DNA of 64,000 bases. Origin: Sphingobium sp. CR2-8 (GTDB lineage: Bacteria; Pseudomonadota; Alphaproteobacteria; Sphingomonadales; Sphingomonadaceae). This document shows positions 36,240 through 45,982 of this stretch, piece after piece. The stretch is taken from the NCBI RefSeq assembly GCF_035818615.1, contig NZ_JAYKZY010000002.1:1738501-1802500 (forward strand), given 5' to 3'. The notes beneath the pieces are model-generated. The model saw only the letters and a list, made by a program, of their open reading frames with translations, was not told the DNA's origin and did not search any database. A program made the position numbers and the translations under genes. Positions within the stretch are counted from its first letter, which is position 1. Each line of letters opens with the position of its first letter.

Positions 36240-36259
36240 CCGAGGCGCGCGCCCCTCGG
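36240..36259 (+). promoter_or_regulatory. GC-rich hairpin in the secA leader
   Basis: CCGAGG (36240-36245) and CCTCGG (36254-36259) enclose an 8-base GC loop, 16 bases upstream of the secA ATG. It would sit just before the ribosome site (TTAGGAA). It may affect secA translation; no SecM-like gene is present. Confidence 0.35.
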
Positions 36260-36275
36260 TAACTTAGGAATTTGC

Positions 36276-39011
36276 ATGTTCGGCGCACTCGCCAAGTCCA
36301 TCTTCGGATCGTCCAACGAACGTTATGTAAAGTCGCTGGGCAGGATCGTAGACCAGATCGCCTCGTTCGAAGGCGCGGTCCAGGCGATGAGCGACGAGGA
36401 ACTGGTCGGCCAGACCGCCAGGTTCCGCGAACGGCTGGCCCATGGCGAAACGCTGGACGATCTGTTGCCCGAGGCCTTCGCCACGGTGCGCGAGGCGGCG
36501 GTGCGCGTGCTGGGCATGCGGCATTTCGACGTCCAGATGGTGGGCGGCATCGTCCTGCATCGCGGCGAAATCGCCGAAATGCGCACGGGTGAGGGCAAGA
36601 CGCTGGTCGCGACGCTCGCCACCTATCTGAACGCGCTGGAAGGGAAGGGCGTCCACGTCGTCACCGTGAACGACTATCTCGCCAGCCGCGACTGCGAATG
36701 GATGGGACAGGTCTATCGCTTCCTGGGGCTGACCACCGGCGTCATCGTGCCGAACATCAGCGAGGATCAGCGCCGCGAAGCCTATGCCGCCGACATCACT
36801 TATGCGACGAACAACGAGCTTGGCTTCGATTATCTGCGCGACAATATGAAATATGACCGCGCGTCGATGGTTCAACGGCCGTTCAACTATGCGATCGTGG
36901 ACGAGGTGGACTCGATCCTGATCGACGAAGCGCGCACGCCGCTCATCATTTCCGGGCCGACCGACGACAAGTCGGAATTGTATGTCGCCGTCGATGCGAT
37001 CGTGAAGCAGATCGTCGATGTCGATTATGAGAAGGACGAGAAGCAGCGCACCGTCACGCTGACGGAGGACGGGACGGAGAAGATCGAGCGCCTGCTGGAG
37101 GATGCCGGGCTGCTACAGGGCGCGAACCTCTATGATTTCGAGAATACTGCCGTCGTTCACCATGTGAACCAGGCGCTGCGCGCGGTCGTGATGTTCCGCC
37201 GCGACATCGATTATATCGTGAAGGACGGGAAGGTCGTCATCATCGACGAGTTCACCGGCCGCATGATGGACGGCCGCCGCTGGTCGGACGGCCTGCATCA
37301 GGCGGTGGAGGCCAAGGAAGGCGTCCAGATCGAGCCGGAGAACCAGACGCTCGCATCCATCACCTTCCAGAATTATTTCCGCATGTATCCCAAACTGGGC
37401 GGCATGACGGGGACGGCGGCGACCGAAGCGGCCGAATTCTTCGAAATCTACAAGATGAACGTCGTCACCATCCCGACCAACAAGCCGGTGCAGCGGATCG
37501 ACGAGGAAGACAGTTTCTACAAGAATCTGGACGACAAGTTCCGCGGCATCGCCAAGACGATCAAGGTCCATGCGGAGCAGGGACAGCCCGTGCTGGTCGG
37601 CACCGTGTCGATCGAAAAGTCCGAGATGCTGTCGGAATTCCTGACGCAGGAAGGCGTGCCCCACGCCGTCCTCAATGCCCGCTTCCATGACAGCGAAGCG
37701 CATATCGTCGCGCAGGCGGGCCGCAAGGGCGCGGTGACGATCGCCACCAACATGGCGGGCCGCGGCACCGACATCAAGCTGGGCGGCAATCTGGAAATGC
37801 GGGTCGAGGACGAACTGCGCGATATGCCCGAAGGGCCGGAACGCGACGCCGCCATCGCCCGGATCGAAGCCGAGATCGAGGTCGAGAAGCAGGAAGTGTT
37901 GGCAGCGGGCGGCCTGTTCGTGCTGGCGACGGAACGGCATGAAAGCCGCCGCATCGACAACCAGCTGCGCGGCCGTTCGGGCCGTCAGGGCGACCCGGGC
38001 CTGTCGCGCTTCTACCTCAGCCTTGACGACGATCTGATGCGCATCTTTGGCCCGGACACGATGTTCGCCAAGATGATCCGGTCGAACCTGGAAGACGGCG
38101 AAGCGCTGCCCCCGTCCAAATGGCTGAGCAAAGCGATCGAAACGGCCCAGCGCAAGGTCGAAGCACGCAACTACGACATCCGCAAGCAGGTCGTCGAATA
38201 TGATGACGTGATGAACGACCAGCGCAAGGTCATCTACGAGCAGCGCAGCGACATCATGGACGCCGATACGGTCGACGACGTGGTCGCCGACATGCGCCGC
38301 GAAACGGTGAACGACCTGGTCGGTGCGTCCTGCCCTCCGGGCAGCTATCCCGAACAGTGGGACATGGAAAGGCTCAAGGTCCGTGCCGCCGAGATATTGG
38401 GTCTGGAACCCGATTTCGATGCCTGGCTGGCCGAGGATGCCGTCGACCCCGAACTGATCGAGGAACGGCTGTCGGCGCTGGCCGACGAGTCGGTCGCAGA
38501 GAAGGTCAGGGAGATCGACGCGTCCGACTGGCACATGATCGAGAAGTCGATCCTGCTTCAGAGCCTGGATCATCATTGGAAGGAACATCTTTGCACGCTC
38601 GACGCGCTGCGCCAGGTGGTGCATCTGCGCGCCTATGCGCAAAAGACGCCGATCAACGAATATAAGCAGGAAGCCTTCGCCTTGTTCGAGCGGATGCTGG
38701 AGAATATCCGCGAGGATGTGACCGGCTCCATCGCCCGCGTCCAGTTCCGCATGGAGCAGCCCGCGCTGGAGGATTATGATCTGCCGGTCCTGCCCGACTT
38801 CATCACCACGCATATCGACCCCTTCTCGGGCGAAGATAATAGCGCGGATATCGATGCCGGGACGTTCGGCGGCATCACCACCACCATCCCGCGCGCCCCG
38901 GTCGGCGCGTCCCAGCCGGGCGAGTTCGCCAATCTCGACATCAGCCGCAACGCGCCTTGCCCCTGCGGTTCGGGTGAGAAATACAAGCATTGCCACGGCG
39001 CGCTGGCCTGA
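36276..39011 (+). CDS. secA: Preprotein translocase ATPase SecA
   Basis: A 911-residue motor that pushes preproteins through SecYEG. Walker A is [17 protein letters not shown], Walker [17 protein letters not shown], then [28 protein letters not shown], and [18 protein letters not shown]. The C-terminal SEC-C zinc motif [17 protein letters not shown] (Cys-x-Cys...Cys-His) that binds SecB and lipids is present. The leader GTAACTTAGGAATTTGC gives the ribosome site. It is divergent from the glycosyltransferase gene; 247 bases between them hold both promoters but I see no clear boxes. Confidence 0.98.
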   Translation: MFGALAKSIFGSSNERYVKSLGRIVDQIASFEGAVQAMSDEELVGQTARFRERLAHGETLDDLLPEAFATVREAAVRVLGMRHFDVQMVGGIVLHRGEIAEMRTGEGKTLVATLATYLNALEGKGVHVVTVNDYLASRDCEWMGQVYRFLGLTTGVIVPNISEDQRREAYAADITYATNNELGFDYLRDNMKYDRASMVQRPFNYAIVDEVDSILIDEARTPLIISGPTDDKSELYVAVDAIVKQIVDVDYEKDEKQRTVTLTEDGTEKIERLLEDAGLLQGANLYDFENTAVVHHVNQALRAVVMFRRDIDYIVKDGKVVIIDEFTGRMMDGRRWSDGLHQAVEAKEGVQIEPENQTLASITFQNYFRMYPKLGGMTGTAATEAAEFFEIYKMNVVTIPTNKPVQRIDEEDSFYKNLDDKFRGIAKTIKVHAEQGQPVLVGTVSIEKSEMLSEFLTQEGVPHAVLNARFHDSEAHIVAQAGRKGAVTIATNMAGRGTDIKLGGNLEMRVEDELRDMPEGPERDAAIARIEAEIEVEKQEVLAAGGLFVLATERHESRRIDNQLRGRSGRQGDPGLSRFYLSLDDDLMRIFGPDTMFAKMIRSNLEDGEALPPSKWLSKAIETAQRKVEARNYDIRKQVVEYDDVMNDQRKVIYEQRSDIMDADTVDDVVADMRRETVNDLVGASCPPGSYPEQWDMERLKVRAAEILGLEPDFDAWLAEDAVDPELIEERLSALADESVAEKVREIDASDWHMIEKSILLQSLDHHWKEHLCTLDALRQVVHLRAYAQKTPINEYKQEAFALFERMLENIREDVTGSIARVQFRMEQPALEDYDLPVLPDFITTHIDPFSGEDNSADIDAGTFGGITTTIPRAPVGASQPGEFANLDISRNAPCPCGSGEKYKHCHGALA

Positions 39012-39020
39012 AACTGACGA

Positions 39021-39047
39021 AAGAGGCCGGGCATAACTCGGCTTCTT
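39021..39047 (+). terminator. Stem-loop after secA
   Basis: AAGAGGCCG (39021-39029) pairs with CGGCTTCTT (39039-39047) with one G-T pair and a 9-base loop. It lies 10 bases after the secA stop. Moderate evidence for a terminator. Confidence 0.4.
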
Positions 39048-39141
39048 CGCGGCTGTTGGGCCGTTAACCAGCGGCCTTAGCGGTTCTTCAATATCGGCGG
39101 CCGACTGTCGTTTTTGCCCGGGGAAGCCGGGAAAAAGCGCC

Positions 39142-39471
39142 ATGGACAGTGTTTCCTATCGTGCGCGCATGGAACAGCGCCGTGAAACCCGCTTCGCCGC
39201 CGAAGTCGGGGCCATGCTGCATTGGGATGGCGTCAGCCAGCCGGTAATGATCCGCAATATATCCCTCTATGGCGCGCTGGTCACAGGCCTATGGCTGCCC
39301 GACATAGGCGACCGCGTAACCTTGATCGCGGACGGGCTGGAAGTATGGGCCACGGTGGTCTGGAAAAGGCCGGATCGATGCGGCCTCCTGCTGAGCCACG
39401 CCATCGATCCGCTGGCCGTGATCGCGGAAGCGCGTACCCGTTCGGTGGAAAAACTAGCTACCTGGTCATAG
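39142..39471 (+). CDS. PilZ domain protein, probable c-di-GMP receptor
   Basis: A 109-residue protein made of one PilZ domain. The RxxxR motif is in EQRRETRFAAE (residues about 11-17), and the second motif (D/N)xSxxG is NISLYGA near residue 42. Both parts needed for c-di-GMP binding are present. No output domain is attached, so it must act on a partner. It stands alone 130 bp after secA. Upstream is a G+C-typical gap; downstream lies an AT-richer stretch to 39661 with no gene visible. Confidence 0.88.
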   Translation: MDSVSYRARMEQRRETRFAAEVGAMLHWDGVSQPVMIRNISLYGALVTGLWLPDIGDRVTLIADGLEVWATVVWKRPDRCGLLLSHAIDPLAVIAEARTRSVEKLATWS

Positions 39472-39661
39472 CCAGAACAGATTGAATAGAGCAGGCGCCC
39501 GACATTCGGCGTCGATAACAGATCGCCGACTGAGCGGATCGTTCGATTTACCAATAGCAAATGTCGTGCTTCGCTGCCAAACTATCCTGGATTACGCGGT
39601 TTACATATAGTCGATGCGATGAATCGATGATCTGTCAACCTGTGGGGATGGGGGCACCGTT

Positions 39662-40789
39662 TTGAAATCACAAGACATGATCGACGAAAGTGTGCCTCAG
39701 CCGACCAAGTCGGTACGGATGCAAAGCATTATATTCGCGCGTGGCGTCGCTGCTCTGTTCGTGGTCTTTCATCACGCGGGCCGGATGGCTGCACAAGAAC
39801 GCTTTTTCGGAGAAGAAGCATTCCGCGGAGTTTACGATAGGTTCACCGGGGTCAATTACTTCTTCGTTCTGAGCGGATTTTTCATCGGCTGGCTAAGCTG
39901 GAAAAATATCGGCGAAACTGGACAAGTCGGCCGTTTTTTTGCGAAACGCATGGCCCGCATCTATCCGGTTTACTGGCTGGTCCTGATCCCGCACATCATC
40001 CTTTATTTGCTGATCCCCAGCGCGGGAAAGCCCTGGCAACGGGATCCGATCAACATCCTGCTGTCCTTCTTCCTTCTCCCCTATGTCGATCCGCCCATTT
40101 ATGGTGTTGCCTGGACTTTGGTGCAGGAATTGCTCTTCTGTATCGTCATGGCGATTGTGATCGCGATCGGGCCGCGGGGCATCTGGTTGTTGGCTCTGTG
40201 GGGGCTGACTGTCGCTATAGCGCAGTTCACCCATTTGCCTCATGTCTATCCAGCGACGGTGCTGCTGAACGGCGCGAACTTCCAGTTTCTGCTCGGCATT
40301 GCCACTAGTCGACTGCTGGTGCGGTGGTTACCGGACAAGCCGCATCTATGGGCTTTTGCAGGCGCGACTATCTACATCCTGTTTATCTTCATGGGCGGTG
40401 CGGTGAGCCTACATCCTTTTCTCGATCAGACGATCTACGGTGTGTCGACTTGCATCCTGCTGATCGGCTTGGTCGGTATGGAGAAACGCAGACCCATCGC
40501 CTTCCCGCCTGTTTTGCTGGCATTTGGTGCCGCATCCTACAGCATCTACCTGGTCCACCCGGTATTTCTGAGTGTCGGCACGAACATATCAAGCCGCATC
40601 CTTAAAGGTACGGGCATATCGACGGAACTGGTGATACTTATGTTGATCATCATGGCTACCGCAGTTGCCATGATCTTCGATCGATTGGTCGAGGCGCCAG
40701 TGACGAAAATTATCAGTCCGGTTCTGGCGCGTTGGCTGGAGCGTCCATTTGTTATTTGGCGACGTAAAAACCAGTTGTCACAGATATGA
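39662..40789 (+). CDS. Acyltransferase 3 family membrane protein (OafA-like)
   Basis: A 375-residue protein with about ten membrane segments and the acyltransferase-3 opening QSIIFARGVAALFVVFHHAG, where the His of FHHAG is likely catalytic, then NYFFVLSGFFIGWL and FFAKRMARIYPVYWLVLIPH. Such proteins transfer acetyl or other acyl groups to exported sugars (O-antigen, capsule, exopolysaccharide). TTG 39662 follows a GGGGG run; ATG 39677 in frame is a good alternative. The gene is visibly lower in G+C than its neighbours and has no operon partners, which suggests horizontal transfer. The target polymer is unknown. Confidence 0.85.
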   Translation: MKSQDMIDESVPQPTKSVRMQSIIFARGVAALFVVFHHAGRMAAQERFFGEEAFRGVYDRFTGVNYFFVLSGFFIGWLSWKNIGETGQVGRFFAKRMARIYPVYWLVLIPHIILYLLIPSAGKPWQRDPINILLSFFLLPYVDPPIYGVAWTLVQELLFCIVMAIVIAIGPRGIWLLALWGLTVAIAQFTHLPHVYPATVLLNGANFQFLLGIATSRLLVRWLPDKPHLWAFAGATIYILFIFMGGAVSLHPFLDQTIYGVSTCILLIGLVGMEKRRPIAFPPVLLAFGAASYSIYLVHPVFLSVGTNISSRILKGTGISTELVILMLIIMATAVAMIFDRLVEAPVTKIISPVLARWLERPFVIWRRKNQLSQI

Positions 40790-40852
40790 GGTCTCTGCCC
40801 CTTTTTGAGGGCTGGCGTTATCGCCATGTGCGCGCTAGGGAGCCACAGCTTT

Positions 40853-40939
40853 GGACGGGTGGCCGAGTGGTTTAAGGCAGCGGTCTTGAAAACCGCCGTA
40901 GATTTACGTCTACCGTGGGTTCGAATCCCACCCCGTCCG
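40853..40939 (+). tRNA. tRNA-Ser(TGA)
   Basis: An 87-base class II tRNA: acceptor GGACGGG / CCCGTCC, discriminator G73, D arm with GCCGAGTGGTTTAAGGC, anticodon loop CTTGAAA (anticodon TGA, reading UCA), a long variable arm (GTAGATTTACGTCTAC) and T arm GTGGGTTCGAATCCCAC. The CCA end is not encoded. Confidence 0.96.
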
Positions 40940-41095
40940 CGGCTGATCATCCGCGGCCTAGCCGAATAAGGATATCGCGATATCTCCCTAGCGAGCCGGT
41001 GCAAAGGACGCCCTGTCCACGGTTCGTCGCCTTATGCGACCGCCATTGGTAATAAGGGGATTCACCTGCCGCTCTGCCTGTGCAACAACAAGGGC

Positions 41096-42145
41096 ATGGG
41101 AGATTCTTTGCGTTCATCCGTCCTGTCCTTGCTGCTGGGCCTGACTGCCGTCACCGGTGGCAACGTCGCCGTCGCGCCTGCGCAAGCGCAGGATAGCGCG
41201 GATTTCCGTGCCTATCTGGAAAGCCTGCGGCCCAAGGCGCGCGATATGGGGATCAGGGATGCGACGCTCGACAGCGTCTATCCCACGTTGACGCCCAATC
41301 CGCGCGTGGTTCAGCTCGACCAGAGCCAGCCGGGCGGCGGCGCCTATTCGCCAATTCCTAATTTCGAACCCTATCGCCGACAGCATGTCGACGCCGCGCG
41401 CATCAGCCGGGGTCGTACCGCCTATCAGGCGAACCGTTCGCGCCTGGCGCGGATCGAGGCGGAGACGGGTGTGCCCGAAGAGATCATGGTCGCCATCTAT
41501 GGCCATGAAACCAACTATGGCTCCTATACCGGCGATTTCGACCTGATCCGGTCGCTGGCGACGCTGGCGCATGAAGGGCGTCGACGTGCCCTGTTCGAGC
41601 CGGAATTGCTCGCGACGCTCAAGATGTTGGACAATGGCGTGCCGCGCAGCCAGCTGGTCGGCAGCTGGGCCGGGGCGACGGGCTATCCCCAGTTTCTGCC
41701 GTCGGTCTACCTGCGGATCGCCAAGGATGGCGATGGCGATGGGAAGGCCGATATCTGGACCAGCGAGGCGGACGCGCTCGCTTCCATCGCCAATTATTTC
41801 GTGCAGTCGGGTTGGCGCAAGGGGCAGCCCTGGGGCGTGGCGGTCAGCGTACCGGCCAGCTTCAACCGCGCTGCAGTGGTTGCCAAGACGGAGCCTGCCC
41901 GTTGCCCGCGCGTGTTCAACCGGCATAGCCGCTGGCTGTCGATGGCTGAGTGGCGCAAGCTGGGCCTGTTTCCCAATAGCGGCGTCTGGCCCGCCGATAG
42001 CGTGATGGCGACGTTGCTGGAGCCGGATGGGCCGGGCAAGACCGCCTATCTGTTGACCAGCAACTATCGGGCGATACTGGATTATAACTGTTCCAATTTC
42101 TATGCCTTGTCGGTGGGGTTGCTGGCGGATGCTGTCAAACAATAA
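41096..42145 (+). CDS. Exported lytic murein transglycosylase, MltB-like (SLT_2)
   Basis: A 349-residue periplasmic enzyme that cleaves the MurNAc-GlcNAc bond of peptidoglycan with 1,6-anhydro product. The signal peptide is LRSSVLSLLLGLTAVTGG..., cut near AQAQ-DS. The catalytic Glu138 lies in AIYGHETNYGSYTGDF. SWAGATGYPQFLPSVYLR and the calcium-loop-like DGDGDGKADIW resemble E. coli MltB, as does ALASIANYFVQSGWRKGQPW. There is no lipobox, so the protein is soluble. It overlaps rlpA by 17 bases, so the two are probably made together. Confidence 0.92.
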   Translation: MGDSLRSSVLSLLLGLTAVTGGNVAVAPAQAQDSADFRAYLESLRPKARDMGIRDATLDSVYPTLTPNPRVVQLDQSQPGGGAYSPIPNFEPYRRQHVDAARISRGRTAYQANRSRLARIEAETGVPEEIMVAIYGHETNYGSYTGDFDLIRSLATLAHEGRRRALFEPELLATLKMLDNGVPRSQLVGSWAGATGYPQFLPSVYLRIAKDGDGDGKADIWTSEADALASIANYFVQSGWRKGQPWGVAVSVPASFNRAAVVAKTEPARCPRVFNRHSRWLSMAEWRKLGLFPNSGVWPADSVMATLLEPDGPGKTAYLLTSNYRAILDYNCSNFYALSVGLLADAVKQ

Positions 42146-43133
42146 GAGGTGGTTGATGGCGGCGGCCGCGCTGGCGCTCGTCGCCGGTGGCGGGTGGGCC
42201 GCCCAACCGGAAAAGGCGGGCGCGATCGGGCAGAGCGCGGCGGTCAGCGATGGGCCGGTCGTGCTGGGGGAACCCTATGCGATAGGCGGCGTCACCTACA
42301 CGCCTGCCGATCCGCTGTCCTATGACGAGGTCGGCTATGCCAGCGAAAGCGACGGCGCGAGCCAGGGTGGGACAACCGCCAATGACGAAGCGTTCCTGCC
42401 CGCCGCCATCACCGCCGCGCACAAGACGCTGCCCTTGCCCAGCTATGTCGAGGTGACGGCGCTGGACAGCGGGCGCACGATCCTGGTGCGAGTCAATGAT
42501 CGCGGGCCGATGCGGGGCGACCGGATGATCTCGCTGTCGCCCGGCGCGGCGGCGCAACTGGGCGTCGAGGGGCAGGGCGCAGTGCCGGTGCGTGTCCGGC
42601 GGGTCAATCCGCCCGAGCAGGAGCGCGCGGTGCTGCGTCGCCAAGGGCGGGCGGCCGAGCGGCTGGAAACACCGGCTGCGCTTCTCAAAGTGTTGCGGAC
42701 CAAGCTTCCGCCGATCCACACCGCTGCCGCTCCGCCGCCAACGCGTCCGTCGGCTGCTGGTAAGCCCAAAGCGATCGCGGTACAGCCCAAAGCCGTCCGT
42801 ACGGCGCGGCCCGGCGCGGATTTCGACCCGTCGCCGCCGTCCGCGCGTGTGGCGACCAAACCAGCAAAGGCCGTGGCTGCCCCGGTCGCCGCCCCGCCGG
42901 TCCAGGCACCGGCGCGCAAGGGCGGCTATGTCGTGCAGGTCGGCGCGTTCAGCGCGCAAGCACGAGCCGAGGCGCTGGCGAAGACGCTGGGCGCGCGAGC
43001 GGAAGCGAGCGGCGGATTGTGGCGCGTACGCCTTGGCCCCTATCCTACGCAACAGGCAGCCCAGGGTGGCGTGAAGGCCGCGGCCGCCAAAGGCTTTGAG
43101 AATGCCCGCATCATGGCTAATGACGCGCGATAG
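42129..43133 (+). CDS. rlpA: RlpA-like septal ring lytic transglycosylase with SPOR domain
   Basis: A 334-residue exported protein. The signal is WLMAAAALALVAGGGWAA. The double-psi beta-barrel domain (about 75-150) has VGYASESDGASQGG, AAHKTLPLPSYVEVTALDSG and VRVNDRGPMRGDRMISLSPG, with the Asp of NDRGP at the active site. A long Ala/Pro-rich linker follows, then a SPOR domain (GGYVVQVGAFSAQARAEALA to the end) that binds denuded glycan at the division site. ATG 42129 lies inside the end of the mltB-like gene. The following gene, dac, acts on the same polymer. Confidence 0.92.
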   Translation: MLSNNKRWLMAAAALALVAGGGWAAQPEKAGAIGQSAAVSDGPVVLGEPYAIGGVTYTPADPLSYDEVGYASESDGASQGGTTANDEAFLPAAITAAHKTLPLPSYVEVTALDSGRTILVRVNDRGPMRGDRMISLSPGAAAQLGVEGQGAVPVRVRRVNPPEQERAVLRRQGRAAERLETPAALLKVLRTKLPPIHTAAAPPPTRPSAAGKPKAIAVQPKAVRTARPGADFDPSPPSARVATKPAKAVAAPVAAPPVQAPARKGGYVVQVGAFSAQARAEALAKTLGARAEASGGLWRVRLGPYPTQQAAQGGVKAAAAKGFENARIMANDAR

Positions 43134-43182
43134 AGATCGCGGTTGTAAGTGCGATTCCATATTAATCGAAGGCAGTGTTCCG

Positions 43183-44346
43183 ATGAAGAAAAGCGTTGCA
43201 GTCCTCCTGGCCGTCGGGCTGCTGTCCCAGCCGTTGATCGCGGCCGCCCCGCCCTATACCAGCGAAGCGCCTATCGCTTACATGAAGGACCTGTCTTCGG
43301 GCGCGGTCCTTTATGACAAGGGTGGCGAGACGCGGATGCCGCCGGCGTCGCTGGCGAAGATGATGACGGCGCACGTCGCCTTTCGCCTGATTCAGAAGGG
43401 CGAATTGAAGCTGGACACCAAGTTCACGGTGCGGCCGGAAACCTGGAAGCAGTGGCACGGGCCGCAGGCCGGTTCGACCATGTTCCTGTCGGTGGGCGAA
43501 CAGGTGTCGGTCGAAAATCTGCTGCACGGCATCGTCACCCTCTCGGGCAACGACGCCTGCGTCGTCCTGGCCGAAGGGATCGCCGGGACGGAGCAGGCCT
43601 TCGTCGCGCTGATGAACGAGGAAGCGAAGCGGCTTGGCCTGAAGAACAGCCATTTCGGCACCAGCAATGGCTGGCCCGATGAAGGCGTGACCTATGTGAC
43701 GGCGGCGGATCTGGCGAAGCTGGCCGAGGCGACGATCGTCGAGACGCCCGACCTCTACAAGCGTTTCTATGCCACTCGGTCCTTCACCTGGGGCAAGACC
43801 ATGGGCGGGTCGGATATCGCGCAGGCCAACCGCAACCCGATCCTGGGCAAGATCGAAGGGGCCGATGGCCTCAAGACCGGTCATACCGAAGAAGCGGGCT
43901 ATGGCTTTACCGGATCGGCGGAGCAGAATGGTCGCCGACTGGTGATCGTCACCGCCGGGTCCACCAGCTTCAACGGCCGGGCGACCGAAGCAGTGCGTTT
44001 CATGGACTGGGGTTTCCGGGCGTGGAAGGCGCAGCCGCTGTTCAAGAAGGGCCAGACCGTCGAGACGGCGGCCGTCCAGCTGGGTAGCGCGACGAGCGTG
44101 TCTCTGGTCGCACCGCAGAACCTGGCGGTCACGCTGCCGCGTACGGCGTCGGCCAATGTGCAGGTCAAGGTCGTCTATACCGGCCCGATCAAGGCGCCGA
44201 TCGCCAAGGGACAGCAGATCGCCCAGCTGATCGTCCAGACGCCCGACACCCCGCCGCAGATCATGCCGCTGGTCGCGGGCGAGGATATCGCCGAGGCGGG
44301 CATTTTCGGCCGGTTGTGGAATGGCCTGAAGTCGCTGTTCGCTTGA
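43183..44346 (+). CDS. D-alanyl-D-alanine carboxypeptidase (class C low-mass PBP, DacC/DacA-like)
   Basis: A 387-residue exported serine enzyme that removes the terminal D-Ala of peptidoglycan stem peptides. Signal peptide MKKSVAVLLAVGLLSQPLIA then AA. The three penicillin-binding motifs are PASLAKMMTAHVAF (SxxK), TLSGNDACVVLAEG (SxN) and GLKTGHTEEAGYGF (KTG). A C-terminal PBP5-C domain precedes a terminal amphipathic stretch (GRLWNGLKSLFA) that should anchor it in the membrane. ATG 43183 is preceded by GAAGGCAGTG; upstream ATGs lack a signal. The stop overlaps the tmk start as TTGA. Confidence 0.95.
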   Translation: MKKSVAVLLAVGLLSQPLIAAAPPYTSEAPIAYMKDLSSGAVLYDKGGETRMPPASLAKMMTAHVAFRLIQKGELKLDTKFTVRPETWKQWHGPQAGSTMFLSVGEQVSVENLLHGIVTLSGNDACVVLAEGIAGTEQAFVALMNEEAKRLGLKNSHFGTSNGWPDEGVTYVTAADLAKLAEATIVETPDLYKRFYATRSFTWGKTMGGSDIAQANRNPILGKIEGADGLKTGHTEEAGYGFTGSAEQNGRRLVIVTAGSTSFNGRATEAVRFMDWGFRAWKAQPLFKKGQTVETAAVQLGSATSVSLVAPQNLAVTLPRTASANVQVKVVYTGPIKAPIAKGQQIAQLIVQTPDTPPQIMPLVAGEDIAEAGIFGRLWNGLKSLFA

Positions 44347-44965
44347 GCGCAGGGCGTTTCATAACACTGGAAGGCGGCGAGGGCGCGGGCAAATCGACCC
44401 AGTTGCGCGCGCTTGCCGCCGCCCTGCGGGCGCGCGGCCTGGACGTGATCGAGACGCGGGAGCCGGGTGGCAGCGAAGGCGCGGAGGCGATCCGCGCCCT
44501 GTTGCTGACCGGTGGCGCGGATCGATGGAGCGCAAGGGCGGAGGCGTTGCTGTTCGCGGCGGCGAGGGCGGACCATATCGAAAAGACGATTCGCCCGGCG
44601 CTGGAACGCGGCGCGTGGATATTGTCGGACCGTTTCCTGGATTCGAGCCGGGCCTATCAGGGGCAGGGCGTGTTGACCGACGCCGACATATTGACGCTGC
44701 ATCGGATCGGCAGCGGCGGGTTCCTGCCCGATCGCACCTTGCTGCTGACGCTGCCCGAACAGGAAGCCAGCGACAGGGCGCGGGCGCGGGATGGCGATTT
44801 GACGGACCGGATCGGCGGACGGGCGAGCGATTTCCACCGCTCGGTCGCGGACGCCTTCGCCCGTTTCGCGCGCGACGAGGCTGATCGGGTTCGCGGCGTC
44901 GACGCTTCCGGGCCTGCGGAGGTCGTGACCGTGCGCCTGCTGGATGCGATCGAAGACCTGCTGCC

Positions 44966-44969
<4 letters not shown>
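44343..44969 (+). CDS. tmk: Thymidylate kinase
   Basis: A 208-residue enzyme that phosphorylates dTMP to dTDP. P-loop FITLEGGEGAGKSTQLRALA, then IETREPGGSEGAEAIR, SDRFLDSSRAYQGQG (DR motif), and a LID region ARDGDLTDRIGGRASDFHRSV. The start is TTG 44343, which overlaps the dac stop (TTGA); codons before it are out of family. The stop overlaps holB as ATGA. The three genes are translationally coupled. Confidence 0.95.
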
Positions 44970-45859
<890 letters not shown>

Positions 45860-45982
45860 TCCTGTCGCTCGATCCGGCGGCGGTCGTGTTCGAACTCGCC
45901 GGGCATGTTGCGGCGCTGGCTTCCACCCACTGACCTGAAAAGCGGCTTTGCGACGGGCGGATGAGCGGCTAGGGAGTGGCCC

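Noticed and set aside
37113..39143. A 676-codon minus-strand open frame opposite secA.
   Set aside because: It mirrors secA codon by codon and shows no motif. It is an antisense artefact.
40853..40939. tRNA-Ser as the attachment site of a genomic island carrying the acyltransferase.
   Set aside because: The acyltransferase is on the 5' side of the tRNA. There is no integrase and no repeated tRNA 3' end nearby.
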